Below are positions 1 through 6,440 of a stretch of DNA of 7,610 nt, one piece after another (positions within the stretch are counted from its first letter, which is position 1; every line of letters starts with the position of its first letter). Source of the DNA: Candidatus Latescibacterota bacterium (GTDB lineage Bacteria > Latescibacterota > 4484-107 > B68-G9); the NCBI GenBank assembly GCA_012962735.1, contig DTXA01000472.1, positions 1-7,610 on the forward strand. The letters run 5' to 3'. The translations under genes and the position numbers were made by a program. The notes beneath the pieces were generated by a model that was not told the DNA's origin, did not search any database, and saw nothing but the letters and a program-made list of their open reading frames with translations.

Positions 1-645
1 ATAGTGGATCGCCGGCTTAGAGAGTACCTTAGAGAGTACTTGGATCGTCCGTGCCATCCTCTCCCTGTCCTCGGGCCAGAACCACTCCCTCGCACCTGGC
101 ACGTGCTCTGGGTTCTGGTCCCTCCGGGCGGAGTTGTAGTAAGAACACATGTAGAACTCGACTTCTAAGTGTTCCTCCGCCCACTCCAGTACCTCGGGGT
201 TGTGCGCAGCCACACCCGCGGGCATCCCAGCGTCGTGGATCATCTTGATCGCGTCCACAACTTCCCCCATCTCCCCCAGGGCGAAGAGGTGGTCCATCAC
301 ACCGCCGTGCACGAAGCACGCCTTCGCTCCCCCCTGCACGGCGTTCTGAATCCCTCTGGCTATGCTCCCCAGCTCCGGGCAAGTTTGGGCTATCCACTGG
401 ATGTCCCCCCCCTCGTCCCAGTACTCCAAAAGTACCCTCATAATGTGGTGGTCCGCCCGGCCGATGTGGGTGTTGACCCCCAACGCCTCCGCCTGGCGGT
501 AGGTCTCCTTGATCCGGGCTGTGGTGTAGTAATGCTTCATCTCCGCATCCCTCTCCGGGGACTGGTGGGAGAACCCGCTGAACGGATTGCCCCCCAATAT
601 CAGTCGGCTCACCTCTAATTCCCCGATGCACACCCATGTCAACAT
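1..645 (-). CDS. Conserved hypothetical protein, TIM-barrel-like (N-terminal 215 residues; 3' end outside window)
   Basis: This frame is open from ATG at 645 to the window edge, so the C-terminus is missing. A GGAGG SD (651..655) lies 5 nt before the ATG. The protein alternates short hydrophobic strands ending in small or polar residues with amphipathic helices: ILGGNPF (16-22), GVNTHIG (56-62), IQWIAQT (82-88), AKACFVHGG (107-115), MPAGVAAHNP (141-150) and VEFYMCSYYN (162-171). This is the rhythm of a (beta/alpha)8 barrel. Conserved-looking polar residues at strand ends (N20, H60, D65-H66-H67, H113, H148-N149) could line an active site. From memory, the motif 'LGGNPFSGFSHQ' marks a family of unknown function, sometimes loosely annotated as aldo/keto-reductase-like. 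I cannot assign a reaction. No signal peptide is visible, so it is probably cytoplasmic. The alternative frames here are rich in Gly, Arg and Pro and look like shadows. It begins 51 nt after the protease stop with no clear hairpin between them, so read-through from the protease is possible. Confidence 0.82.
   Translation of the reverse strand, partial: MLTWVCIGELEVSRLILGGNPFSGFSHQSPERDAEMKHYYTTARIKETYRQAEALGVNTHIGRADHHIMRVLLEYWDEGGDIQWIAQTCPELGSIARGIQNAVQGGAKACFVHGGVMDHLFALGEMGEVVDAIKMIHDAGMPAGVAAHNPEVLEWAEEHLEVEFYMCSYYNSARRDQNPEHVPGAREWFWPEDRERMARTIQVLSKVLSKPAIHY
16..39. repeat. Perfect 2 x 12-bp tandem duplication inside the TIM-barrel-like gene
   Basis: The 12-mer cttagagagtac occurs at 16-27 and is repeated immediately at 28-39. 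On the coding strand this is an exact four-codon duplication, giving VLSK-VLSK at residues 203-210. The reading frame is kept. The two copies are identical at the nucleotide level, including synonymous positions, which suggests a recent slippage event rather than an old conserved repeat. Confidence 0.9.
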
Positions 646-696
646 ATATGCCTCCAGCGAAGCGAAGAACTTTTTGGAGCTATATATTCCCTCCCT
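646..696 (-). other. Short intergenic gap between protease and TIM-barrel-like gene
   Basis: This 51-nt gap contains the SD of the downstream gene (GGAGG, 651..655) and an AT-rich TATATA tract at about 681-686 that could serve as a -10 element. I see no convincing -35 partner and no stable hairpin. The two genes may be co-transcribed, or the downstream gene may have a weak promoter of its own. Confidence 0.4.
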
Positions 697-3564
697 TCAC
701 CGGATCAGAGAAAGCACGAACCACTTCCGGGAGTGGGCGTAACCCTCTGGGTCGTACAGGGTGAACTCCACCACGTATCGCCCCGAGGCCACCTGCCTCC
801 CGCTATCGTCCCTGCCGTCCCACCGCAGGATGTGACGCCCGGGCGGGAAGGTCCTGTCGTCCAGGACCCGCACGACCCTCCCCAACAGGTCCCAAACCAC
901 CGCACGCACCCTCCACCCCCCTCCGACGGTCCACGGAACCTGGAATGGGAGGGAGGCTTCACTGCTGAACGGGTTTGGAAATCCAGCTCCCAACCTTATG
1001 CCCATCTGGCCGGTGGGGTCCGAGGTCAGGAAGGGGTTCCATTCGACCGGGCCTTCTACCCCTGCAGAGATCTCCCCGGCCGATAGGGTCCCCCACCAGT
1101 TGTTCTTGGCGTCCAGAGATTTCCTGGATGTGTTGCGCATCCCCAGGGCGTTCCCCAGGAAGCTGTTGAAGGCCAAGGCGGGCAGGGGACCGGCATCGCA
1201 GAGGACGGCCAGGTCGTTTCCCTGGAAGAGGCTTTGGGAGACATGGAGGGAGGAGGCCGTGCACCAGAGGGCTACCTCCTCCTCCCGAAACCGGCCCTCC
1301 CGGACATCCCCGGAGCTTCGGACCGCCCGCAGACCGAATCCCCGGTTGGAATGGATGTGGAACCCCTGTAGGGAGATCCAGGCGTCCTCGGCACGCATCC
1401 CCCCCTCTCGGTTCCCCGTCACCTCGGCCATCGAGAGCTCTAAGACGGACCGCAGGACCTCCAGCCCGACCTTCCCGTTGTCCCGGAAGGTCGCATTGAA
1501 TACCCGCGCCCTTTCCGTCCCATCTATCCGGAGCCCGGCACCCCCGTTCTCCACCGCCCCCGAGGACCTGAAGAGCAGGGAGTCCGCGGAGAGCACAAAC
1601 CCAGCCCCTCCGTTTCGGTAAGAGGCAGTGTGCTCTACGAAGACCCTCCCAGCGTCTACGTAAACCCCCTCCCCGTTCCCCCGCACCGAGCATCCCAAAA
1701 GCTCCACAGTCCCCAGCCAATCCTCTATCCGGATGGCCTCCTCGTTCCCCGAGAACACTGACCAGCTGAGCCTCACCCTTCCCGCCCTCCCCCTCCCTCG
1801 CACACCACACCTGGCCCCCTTTAAGGACACATTGGCCAGGTCCAGGTCTCCGTCCTCCATCACGATCCCCACCCACTCCACTCCCTCTCGGCCTATCGCC
1901 ACAGAAGGGACCTTGTACCAGCTCCGTTCCTTGGTCTTCATAACTCCCGAGACCCTGATCTCGATCCTCTCCGGGTCCTCCCCATCCCGTAGTTCATCGG
2001 CGGGCTCGAAGGAAATCCTGGTATCCGGCAGAATGGTGAGGCTCCCCCCAGGCCCTATCCACACGTCCCCGAACACCCTCACCTCCCCAGACCACACCAC
2101 CTCCCCAAAGATCGGCCCCGACCAGTGGCGCACCAGGACCTCCGCCGCCATATACCCCCCCTTCCTCCTTATGTCCCGCACGGCTATCCCGGCCGATACC
2201 CGCTGGAACGCTCGATCCCCTTCCACGTAATACCCGTCAGGGGTGGGGTTGGTGAATGCCGTGAACTCCCTGAACCACACCCCGTCGAACACATCGGTGG
2301 CGTCCCCCCGATTTCCCATATGGGCAGCCCGGTAAGCCTCGTCGTGGGCCCAGAAGTCCAAGTTGTCCATGCCACTTTCTGGGTCGGGAGCCCGCCCCTC
2401 CGGATATCCCTTATCCGCATAGAGCCCGTCCGCACATTCTAAGTCCACCAGTTTGTGGGACTCGTCCCCGCTGCTCCCCATAAGGTCCACGTGCCATATC
2501 AAAAGCCCGTCGGCCGGTATGTTTCTGTCGTAATAGCTGTCCCTGGCCCTGCGGTATTCTACCAGGAAGTACTGCCTGTCGGTTAAAGGGATCTTGTACA
2601 CCTTCCGGGAAACCCGCACCGGCTCGAAGGTCACGGTGGTGTCCCGCTCGAGGGGAACTACTTCAACCCATCCTAACTTCTCTAAGCTCCAGGCACAGAG
2701 GGAATTTGGACCGTCGTCCCCGTGCCACCCTATCCCCCCCCATCCCATCAGCCCCCACGAGCCTATCCCGGCCCCGTCCTCCTCCGGTGGCTGGTCAGGC
2801 CGGTTCAGAAAGGAAGTATCATACAGGTCTTCCAAGCCGAGGGCGTGTCCGTACTCGTGCGCCATCACCCCGACAGCCTGGGAGAAGGCCCATACCCTCT
2901 GGGTGGACCCCTTCCATATAATGATGTGGCCGAACGGCCCTCCGGGGTCGTCTGTCACGAAGGGCTCCTCCAGCCCCAGGGATTCGATCCCGGTGGCCCT
3001 TTTGAACAGGAACCCCTCCTGGGGGGCGTCCAACACGTTCACGAAGAGGAAGTCCACGTACCCGTCGTCGTCCCCCGAGTTCGGTATCCCGTCCGGGCCG
3101 TCGTTGTCGAAGAGCCCGAAGTTCACCTCCCTGTCCGCCTTCCGCAGCACCTCCCGGTTGAAGTCCCCGTACCGGCCCTTCTGGAAAGGGTCCGGGGCCA
3201 GATAATCCTCTACCGGCCCGTCCGAGGCGTATACCTTCGGTATGACCTCCCCTTCCACCTCGAAGGCCCCCCCCGACATCTCCCGGAAGAAGTGGGAGAA
3301 GCTCCCCTCCAGTTCGTGGTCGAAGAGCCTCCCGGCGAACCCCGGGGGAGCCTTCCCCGCATGGGGGGACCCAGCGAACGTGGCGAACAGCACCACCACG
3401 TGTTGTCTGCCCTGTGACTCCACGACCCCGTCGCTCCCTCCCCCACAGGGCACACCCCAGGCTGGGGTCCAGAGGGTCAAAACGGCCACGAAGGCCGATA
3501 ATATCCCCAAGGAATAACTGCTCACTTTAAAACGTCCATTCCTCTTCGGTCTAATATAGGCCAA
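697..3564 (-). CDS. Secreted M6-family metalloprotease with parallel beta-helix and C-terminal FlgD-like Ig domain
   Basis: The 955-residue product starts with a Sec-type signal peptide: basic n-region (RPKRNGRFK), hydrophobic core 17-34, likely cleavage near AWG (35-37). The M6 (immune inhibitor A-like) peptidase domain spans about 50-460. It has the Asp-rich loop DNDGPDGIPNSGDDDGYVD (153-171), typical of this family and probably Ca-binding, and the zinc motif HEYGHALGLED (236-246: ligands H236, H240 and probably D246; catalytic E237). A Met-turn-like SWGLMGWGG follows (269-277). Residues about 485-825 form a right-handed parallel beta-helix with recurrent N-G-G-A-G-type turns, closing at NNWWG (821-825). 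The last ~100 residues form a FlgD-like Ig module: GFPNPF (860-865), DLLGRVVRVL (892-901), WDGRDDSGR (915-923). The protease probably cleaves extracellular protein, with the beta-helix and Ig module binding surface or substrate; this is inferred. The TTG at 3564 directly follows an in-frame stop region and gives the best signal peptide, but it lacks an SD. GTG at 3525 (residue 14) is the alternative. All catalytic residues appear intact. Confidence 0.93.
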   Translation of the reverse strand: MAYIRPKRNGRFKVSSYSLGILSAFVAVLTLWTPAWGVPCGGGSDGVVESQGRQHVVVLFATFAGSPHAGKAPPGFAGRLFDHELEGSFSHFFREMSGGAFEVEGEVIPKVYASDGPVEDYLAPDPFQKGRYGDFNREVLRKADREVNFGLFDNDGPDGIPNSGDDDGYVDFLFVNVLDAPQEGFLFKRATGIESLGLEEPFVTDDPGGPFGHIIIWKGSTQRVWAFSQAVGVMAHEYGHALGLEDLYDTSFLNRPDQPPEEDGAGIGSWGLMGWGGIGWHGDDGPNSLCAWSLEKLGWVEVVPLERDTTVTFEPVRVSRKVYKIPLTDRQYFLVEYRRARDSYYDRNIPADGLLIWHVDLMGSSGDESHKLVDLECADGLYADKGYPEGRAPDPESGMDNLDFWAHDEAYRAAHMGNRGDATDVFDGVWFREFTAFTNPTPDGYYVEGDRAFQRVSAGIAVRDIRRKGGYMAAEVLVRHWSGPIFGEVVWSGEVRVFGDVWIGPGGSLTILPDTRISFEPADELRDGEDPERIEIRVSGVMKTKERSWYKVPSVAIGREGVEWVGIVMEDGDLDLANVSLKGARCGVRGRGRAGRVRLSWSVFSGNEEAIRIEDWLGTVELLGCSVRGNGEGVYVDAGRVFVEHTASYRNGGAGFVLSADSLLFRSSGAVENGGAGLRIDGTERARVFNATFRDNGKVGLEVLRSVLELSMAEVTGNREGGMRAEDAWISLQGFHIHSNRGFGLRAVRSSGDVREGRFREEEVALWCTASSLHVSQSLFQGNDLAVLCDAGPLPALAFNSFLGNALGMRNTSRKSLDAKNNWWGTLSAGEISAGVEGPVEWNPFLTSDPTGQMGIRLGAGFPNPFSSEASLPFQVPWTVGGGWRVRAVVWDLLGRVVRVLDDRTFPPGRHILRWDGRDDSGRQVASGRYVVEFTLYDPEGYAHSRKWFVLSLIR
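3553..3558 (-). promoter_or_regulatory. Possible -10 element (TATATT) at the 5' end of the protease gene
   Basis: TATATT on the minus strand lies just inside the longest protease frame. If it acted as a -10, transcription would begin near 3546, downstream of the TTG start. Translation would then begin at GTG 3525, preceded by GAGG about 15 nt upstream. There is no recognisable -35 at 16-18 nt spacing (the hexamer 17 nt upstream is GGCCCT-like), so this is a weak call. Confidence 0.25.
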
Positions 3565-3593
3565 CTGAAGATCTTAGGGCCCCCGAAACGATC

Positions 3594-3618
3594 GAGGCCG
3601 CCGGAGTCCGGCGGCCTC
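3594..3618 (-). terminator. Strong GC-rich hairpin after the membrane-protein gene, probable terminator
   Basis: An 11-bp perfect stem (gaggccgccgg / ccggcggcctc) closes a 3-nt loop. It starts 7 nt after the TGA of the membrane-protein gene in the direction of transcription. The following bases (cgatcgtttcgg) form only a weak U-tract, so this is a less canonical intrinsic terminator than the one after rplQ. It could also act as an attenuator or a 3'-end stabilising hairpin between the two genes. Confidence 0.65.
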
Positions 3619-3625
3619 TATAGCG

Positions 3626-4765
3626 TCACCCCTCAGGGCGATTTTCCCGGGTCTCCTCTTCCTCCGGTTTCTCCTCGGCCTCCTCCTTGAGCTCTTCCTT
3701 AGCCTCTTCCTCCTCCCGCTCCTTCCGCTCCAACAGGTTCTCCTGGTCCTTCTTATACCTCAATATCAGATAGATGATCCCTTGCCCTACAGCCCAACTT
3801 GTCCACCCGTACGACAGCACGAACCCCAATATCAACGCAAGCCATATCCCTCCTATCACTCCGGAGACCAGCACCGTTCCCTTGGCCCCAGCACCTACCT
3901 GCAAGGGCAATCCCCCAAGCTTCGCCCCTATGGCCGACCAAAGCCCACTGGGCAGGTACCCTAAGGCCACGGCCGTAAGCTCGCCCATCTTCTGTCCCAT
4001 CAGCAGCCCGCAGGCCTGGTTCATAAGCCACAGTGCTACCATCGCGAAAGCCCCGAACAGCGCTGTCGCTAAGACCACGTAGACCCCTAACAGCACCTCG
4101 TAGAGCACCAACCTCCAAGGCTGGCTCCACACGGTCGAGAAGGACTGGACTATGGTCTCCAAAGTGTCCTCCTCCGCAGTGCCCACCACCGCAGGCGAAA
4201 GCAGAAGCGAAAACGCGAACACGACCGCTGTGAACACGGCGAACAGACTCCCCCCGAAAACCACAGGCAGCCCTATGCTGAACCCGAGCTCGCCCACGTA
4301 AGGTATCCGGCCCAGAAGCCCTATTATGATCCCCGTGATCACCAGAAAGGCCAGAACCGCTAAGATCACACAGGGGGAGAGCACCGCCGCCTTCCAGTTG
4401 TTCCTCAGGAACTTCTTTGCATCCCCTAAGGAATAGAACTCGTCGCCCTTAAGCTGTCGGTAGGCGATCTTGACGATCCCGGCCGCGGTCGCCAACAGGA
4501 CGAGCACCCAGAAGACCACCCCGACCCCATATATCACCCAACTGTACCAGGGCAGGGACAACCCGGCCACACAGGGGTAGAACTTGTAACTCCCCCATAT
4601 CTCCCCAAAGGGATATCCCCCGGCCAACAAAGCCAGATAGGCCAAGATGGCGTATCCTACATACCCCAACACAACCCCTACGAAGCCCAACGCCATCTTC
4701 TTTCCACTGAACCCCAATCGAAGCGCCTTAGCTATGTCCCGCACGTCGAAGTAAACCTTGCTCAC
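3626..4765 (-). CDS. Multi-pass inner-membrane protein of unknown function with long charged C-terminal tail
   Basis: The product is 379 residues from GTG at 4765. AAGGAGG ends 5 nt before this GTG. An upstream in-frame ATG at 4807 sits essentially at the predicted transcription start and has no SD, so the shorter form is preferred. A short amphipathic N-terminus (DVRDIAKALRLGFSGKKM) precedes about six or seven hydrophobic segments, near residues 24-50, 75-98, 127-152, 165-190, 220-248 and 297-335. Long loops hold conserved-looking motifs: QLKGDEFYSLGDA (104-116), GRIPYVGE (152-159) and SQPWRLVLYE (214-223). The final ~43 residues are mostly Glu, Lys and Arg and are predicted to be a cytoplasmic helical or coiled tail. 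There is no signal peptide, enzyme motif or nucleotide-binding site. I recall similar proteins of unknown role in uncultured phyla but cannot name a family. It is transcribed from its own promoter and is probably separated from the protease gene by a hairpin. Confidence 0.88.
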   Translation of the reverse strand: MSKVYFDVRDIAKALRLGFSGKKMALGFVGVVLGYVGYAILAYLALLAGGYPFGEIWGSYKFYPCVAGLSLPWYSWVIYGVGVVFWVLVLLATAAGIVKIAYRQLKGDEFYSLGDAKKFLRNNWKAAVLSPCVILAVLAFLVITGIIIGLLGRIPYVGELGFSIGLPVVFGGSLFAVFTAVVFAFSLLLSPAVVGTAEEDTLETIVQSFSTVWSQPWRLVLYEVLLGVYVVLATALFGAFAMVALWLMNQACGLLMGQKMGELTAVALGYLPSGLWSAIGAKLGGLPLQVGAGAKGTVLVSGVIGGIWLALILGFVLSYGWTSWAVGQGIIYLILRYKKDQENLLERKEREEEEAKEELKEEAEEKPEEEETRENRPEG

Positions 4766-4770
4766 CGTCC

Positions 4771-4777
4771 CCTCCTT
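4771..4777 (-). promoter_or_regulatory. Shine-Dalgarno that fixes the membrane-protein start at GTG 4765
   Basis: AAGGAGG on the minus strand ends 5 nt before GTG (4765..4763). It lies inside the upstream extension that begins with ATG 4807. Its strength and spacing are what decide for the GTG start. Confidence 0.85.
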
Positions 4778-4812
4778 TCTGTGTGAGGTTCGACCTATCC
4801 CTGACATTCGGG

Positions 4813-4841
4813 AATATAACCTTTTACGAAACTTATGTCAA
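4813..4841 (-). promoter_or_regulatory. Near-consensus sigma70-type promoter for the membrane-protein gene
   Basis: A perfect -35 TTGACA (4836..4841) and a -10 TATATT (4813..4818) are separated by exactly 17 nt. The predicted +1 is near 4806, giving a 5' leader of about 41 nt before GTG 4765. The promoter lies downstream of the alpha-operon terminator, so the membrane-protein gene should be an independent transcription unit. Confidence 0.85.
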
Positions 4842-4876
4842 TACCCTTTCCCATCTGGTTCAAAAATATATCTTCA

Positions 4877-4892
4877 GTGAACGATCGTTCAC
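4877..4892. promoter_or_regulatory. Perfect 16-bp palindrome, candidate repressor operator
   Basis: GTGAACGATCGTTCAC equals its own reverse complement over all 16 bases. It lies 35 nt upstream of the -35 box of the membrane-protein promoter and inside the non-coding gap. The TGAAC..GTTCA dyad with a CG centre resembles operators of TetR-family dimers, which is known of that family in general. No TetR-type gene is present in the window, so the regulator is unknown. A DNA site bound by a symmetric dimer is more likely than an RNA hairpin because there is no loop. Confidence 0.6.
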
Positions 4893-4965
4893 CTTAAGGA
4901 GGCCTCTCTTTCGGTCTAATACAAGAGCCCCCGAAGAGTATCCCGGCGAAGAACTTTTCGAGATT

Positions 4966-4999
4966 ACAAAGAAAACCCAAGCCCACAGGGAGCTTGGGT
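4966..4999 (-). terminator. Intrinsic terminator of the alpha operon (after rplQ)
   Basis: On the minus strand ACCCAAGC (4999..4992) pairs with GCTTGGGT (4982..4975) as an 8-bp perfect stem with a 9-nt loop. The T-rich tract TTTTCTTTG follows immediately. It lies about 30 nt after the rplQ stop and is a classic Rho-independent terminator. Confidence 0.88.
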
Positions 5000-5028
5000 A
5001 ATACGGTCCGAAGATCTCACCTCGTCCC

Positions 5029-5400
5029 TCAACCTTCCTCGGCCTTCGCCTCCACCAGCTGCAATACCGCCATAGGAGCCCCGTCACCGGCCCGGTGCCC
5101 CAGATGCACGATGCGTGTATACCCCCCTGGACGGTCGACGAACCGGGGTGCTATCTGGTTGAACAACTTGTATACCAATTTCCTATCCCTGACCACCCTC
5201 AAAACCCGCCTTCTGGCTGCCAGGTCCCCTCGCTTGGCCAGTGTGATCAGCCGCTCCGCTAAGGGACGGACCTCCTTTGCCTTGGCCAAAGTCGTCTTTA
5301 TGGACTCCCTCTCGAACAGGGCCGCCGCCAAGTTCGCGGACAGCGCCCTGCGGTGGGCTGCCGTCCGATTCAGTTTCCTTCCCTTCTTTCTGTGCCGCAT
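5029..5400 (-). CDS. rplQ: 50S ribosomal protein L17 (bL17)
   Basis: The 123-residue product matches the usual compact bL17 length. L17 is a bacterial-specific large-subunit protein sitting near the exit of the peptide tunnel. Diagnostic stretches are the N-terminus MRHRKKGRKLNRTAAHRRAL, the following LFERESIKTTLAKAKEVRPLAERLI region (split here from about residue 29 on), and the C-terminal GGYTRI and MAVLQLVE. A GTG at 5403 precedes the ATG by one codon. The ATG at 5400 is preferred because AAGGAGG lies 4 nt before it and only 1 nt before the GTG. The A of the rpoA TGA is the A of this ATG (TGATG), so translation is probably coupled to rpoA. It is the last gene before the operon terminator. 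Confidence 0.97.
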   Translation of the reverse strand: MRHRKKGRKLNRTAAHRRALSANLAAALFERESIKTTLAKAKEVRPLAERLITLAKRGDLAARRRVLRVVRDRKLVYKLFNQIAPRFVDRPGGYTRIVHLGHRAGDGAPMAVLQLVEAKAEEG

Positions 5401-6416
5401 CACGCCTCCTTCTCCCCCTCCTCGGCCCTCAGTTGCTCCTGCTCTTCGGGGGTGAGATACGGGGTGACGTCCATCCCGAAGTGCAACCCCAGCCGCTTAA
5501 GGCTCTCCGAGAGCTCCTGAAGGGACTTCTTACCGAAGTTCCGGTACTTCAACATCTCCTGCTCTGTCTTCTGCACCAGGTCCTTCAACGAATGGATGCC
5601 TGCGGCCCGGAGGCAGTTGGCCGCTCGAGCCGAAAGCTCCAGATCGTCCACGCTCATATCCAAGATCCTCCGCATCCGCTCCACTTCTTCGTCCACTATC
5701 TCCTCCCCCCCCTCCTCGACCACCTTGAAACTGAAGAAGAACTTCAGATGTTCCACCAAGATCCTCGCAGCTGAGGAGACCGCCTCCTCCGGGCTCACCG
5801 TCCCGTCCGTCCAGACCTCCAATATGAGCTTATCGTAATCCGTCCTCCTACCCACCCGGGTGTTCTCGGTGTAATAGTTCACCCGCCGCACTGGGGAGTA
5901 TATGGCGTCCATCGCTATGGTCCCTATGGGCTGGTCCGGTCGCTTGTTCTCCTCGGCCGGCACATAACCTCGGCCCTTCCCCACGACCAACTCCGCCCGG
6001 AACCGGGCGGAGTCGTCGAGGGTTGCGATGTGGTGCTCCGGGTTGAGCACCTTCACCCTCGGGTCCACCTGCAGGTCCTCCGCCCTCAACTCCCCAGCCC
6101 CCTCCTTCTCCACCACCAGGATCCTCTCACCGTCGCCGTATAGCTTAAGTCGGACCTCCTTGAGGTTCAAGATGATCTCCTGCACATCCTCTAAGACCCC
6201 AGGTATCGTGGAGAACTCATGCTGTACCCCGTCTATCCGAATGGCCCTTATAGCGGAGCCCTCTATGGAGGACAACAACACCCTCCTGAGGGCGTTCCCC
6301 AAGGTCGTCCCGAAGCCTCGTTCCAAGGGTTGTACTATGAACTTGCCGTAGATGGAACTTCGGGTAGAGCTTTCGATCTCCACCGCACTGGGCATACAGA
6401 AATCCTTAAGCTCCAT
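5400..6416 (-). CDS. rpoA: DNA-directed RNA polymerase subunit alpha
   Basis: The 338-residue product has both alpha domains. The N-terminal domain (about 1-235) dimerises and nucleates assembly of the polymerase core, with the hallmark PLERGFGTTLGNALRRVLLS (30-49), IDGVQHEFSTIPGV (61-74) and YSPVRRVNYYTENTRVG (173-189). A Glu-rich linker (234-247) leads to the C-terminal domain (about 255-315), which contacts promoter UP elements and activators. The DNA-binding residues equivalent to E. coli R265, N268 and G296-K298-S299 are present here as R264, N267 and G295-K297-S298. The short N-terminal MELKDFCMP resembles the 'MKWKxFxMP' start seen in many bacterial RpoA proteins, so ATG 6416 is kept even though a second Met lies at residue 8. 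AAGGGG lies upstream. The acidic tail after 320 is typical. The gap to rpsD is 24 nt. Confidence 0.98.
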   Translation of the reverse strand: MELKDFCMPSAVEIESSTRSSIYGKFIVQPLERGFGTTLGNALRRVLLSSIEGSAIRAIRIDGVQHEFSTIPGVLEDVQEIILNLKEVRLKLYGDGERILVVEKEGAGELRAEDLQVDPRVKVLNPEHHIATLDDSARFRAELVVGKGRGYVPAEENKRPDQPIGTIAMDAIYSPVRRVNYYTENTRVGRRTDYDKLILEVWTDGTVSPEEAVSSAARILVEHLKFFFSFKVVEEGGEEIVDEEVERMRRILDMSVDDLELSARAANCLRAAGIHSLKDLVQKTEQEMLKYRNFGKKSLQELSESLKRLGLHFGMDVTPYLTPEEQEQLRAEEGEKEA

Positions 6417-6440
6417 ACTCGCCCCTTGCGAAGTAGTGCC

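Noticed and set aside
29..637. Minus-strand frame of about 200 codons overlapping the first gene
   Set aside because: It is extremely rich in Gly, Arg and Pro and has no recognisable motif. The frame starting at 645 has an SD and clear protein-like structure, so this is a shadow.
959..1876. Minus-strand frame of about 305 codons inside the protease gene
   Set aside because: Its Gly/Arg-rich composition is typical of an offset reading of GC-rich DNA. The protease frame here encodes a coherent beta-helix.
2722..3417. Plus-strand frame of about 231 codons opposite the protease catalytic domain
   Set aside because: The antisense frame is rich in Pro, Val and Glu with no family resemblance, and the opposite strand carries the HExxH motif.
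4865..4893. Second promoter (TATATT at 4865-4870) overlapping the palindrome
   Set aside because: No acceptable -35 hexamer exists at 16-18 nt spacing (GGTGAA or GTGAAC at best), so it is not listed as a feature.
4892..4906. Short palindromes CCTTAAGG and GAGGCCTC next to the 16-bp dyad
   Set aside because: Eight-base palindromes are common by chance and these show no spacing pattern.
4783..5001. Small plus-strand frame across the intergenic gap
   Set aside because: It has no SD and it spans the operon terminator, the palindrome and the promoter, so it is not protein coding.
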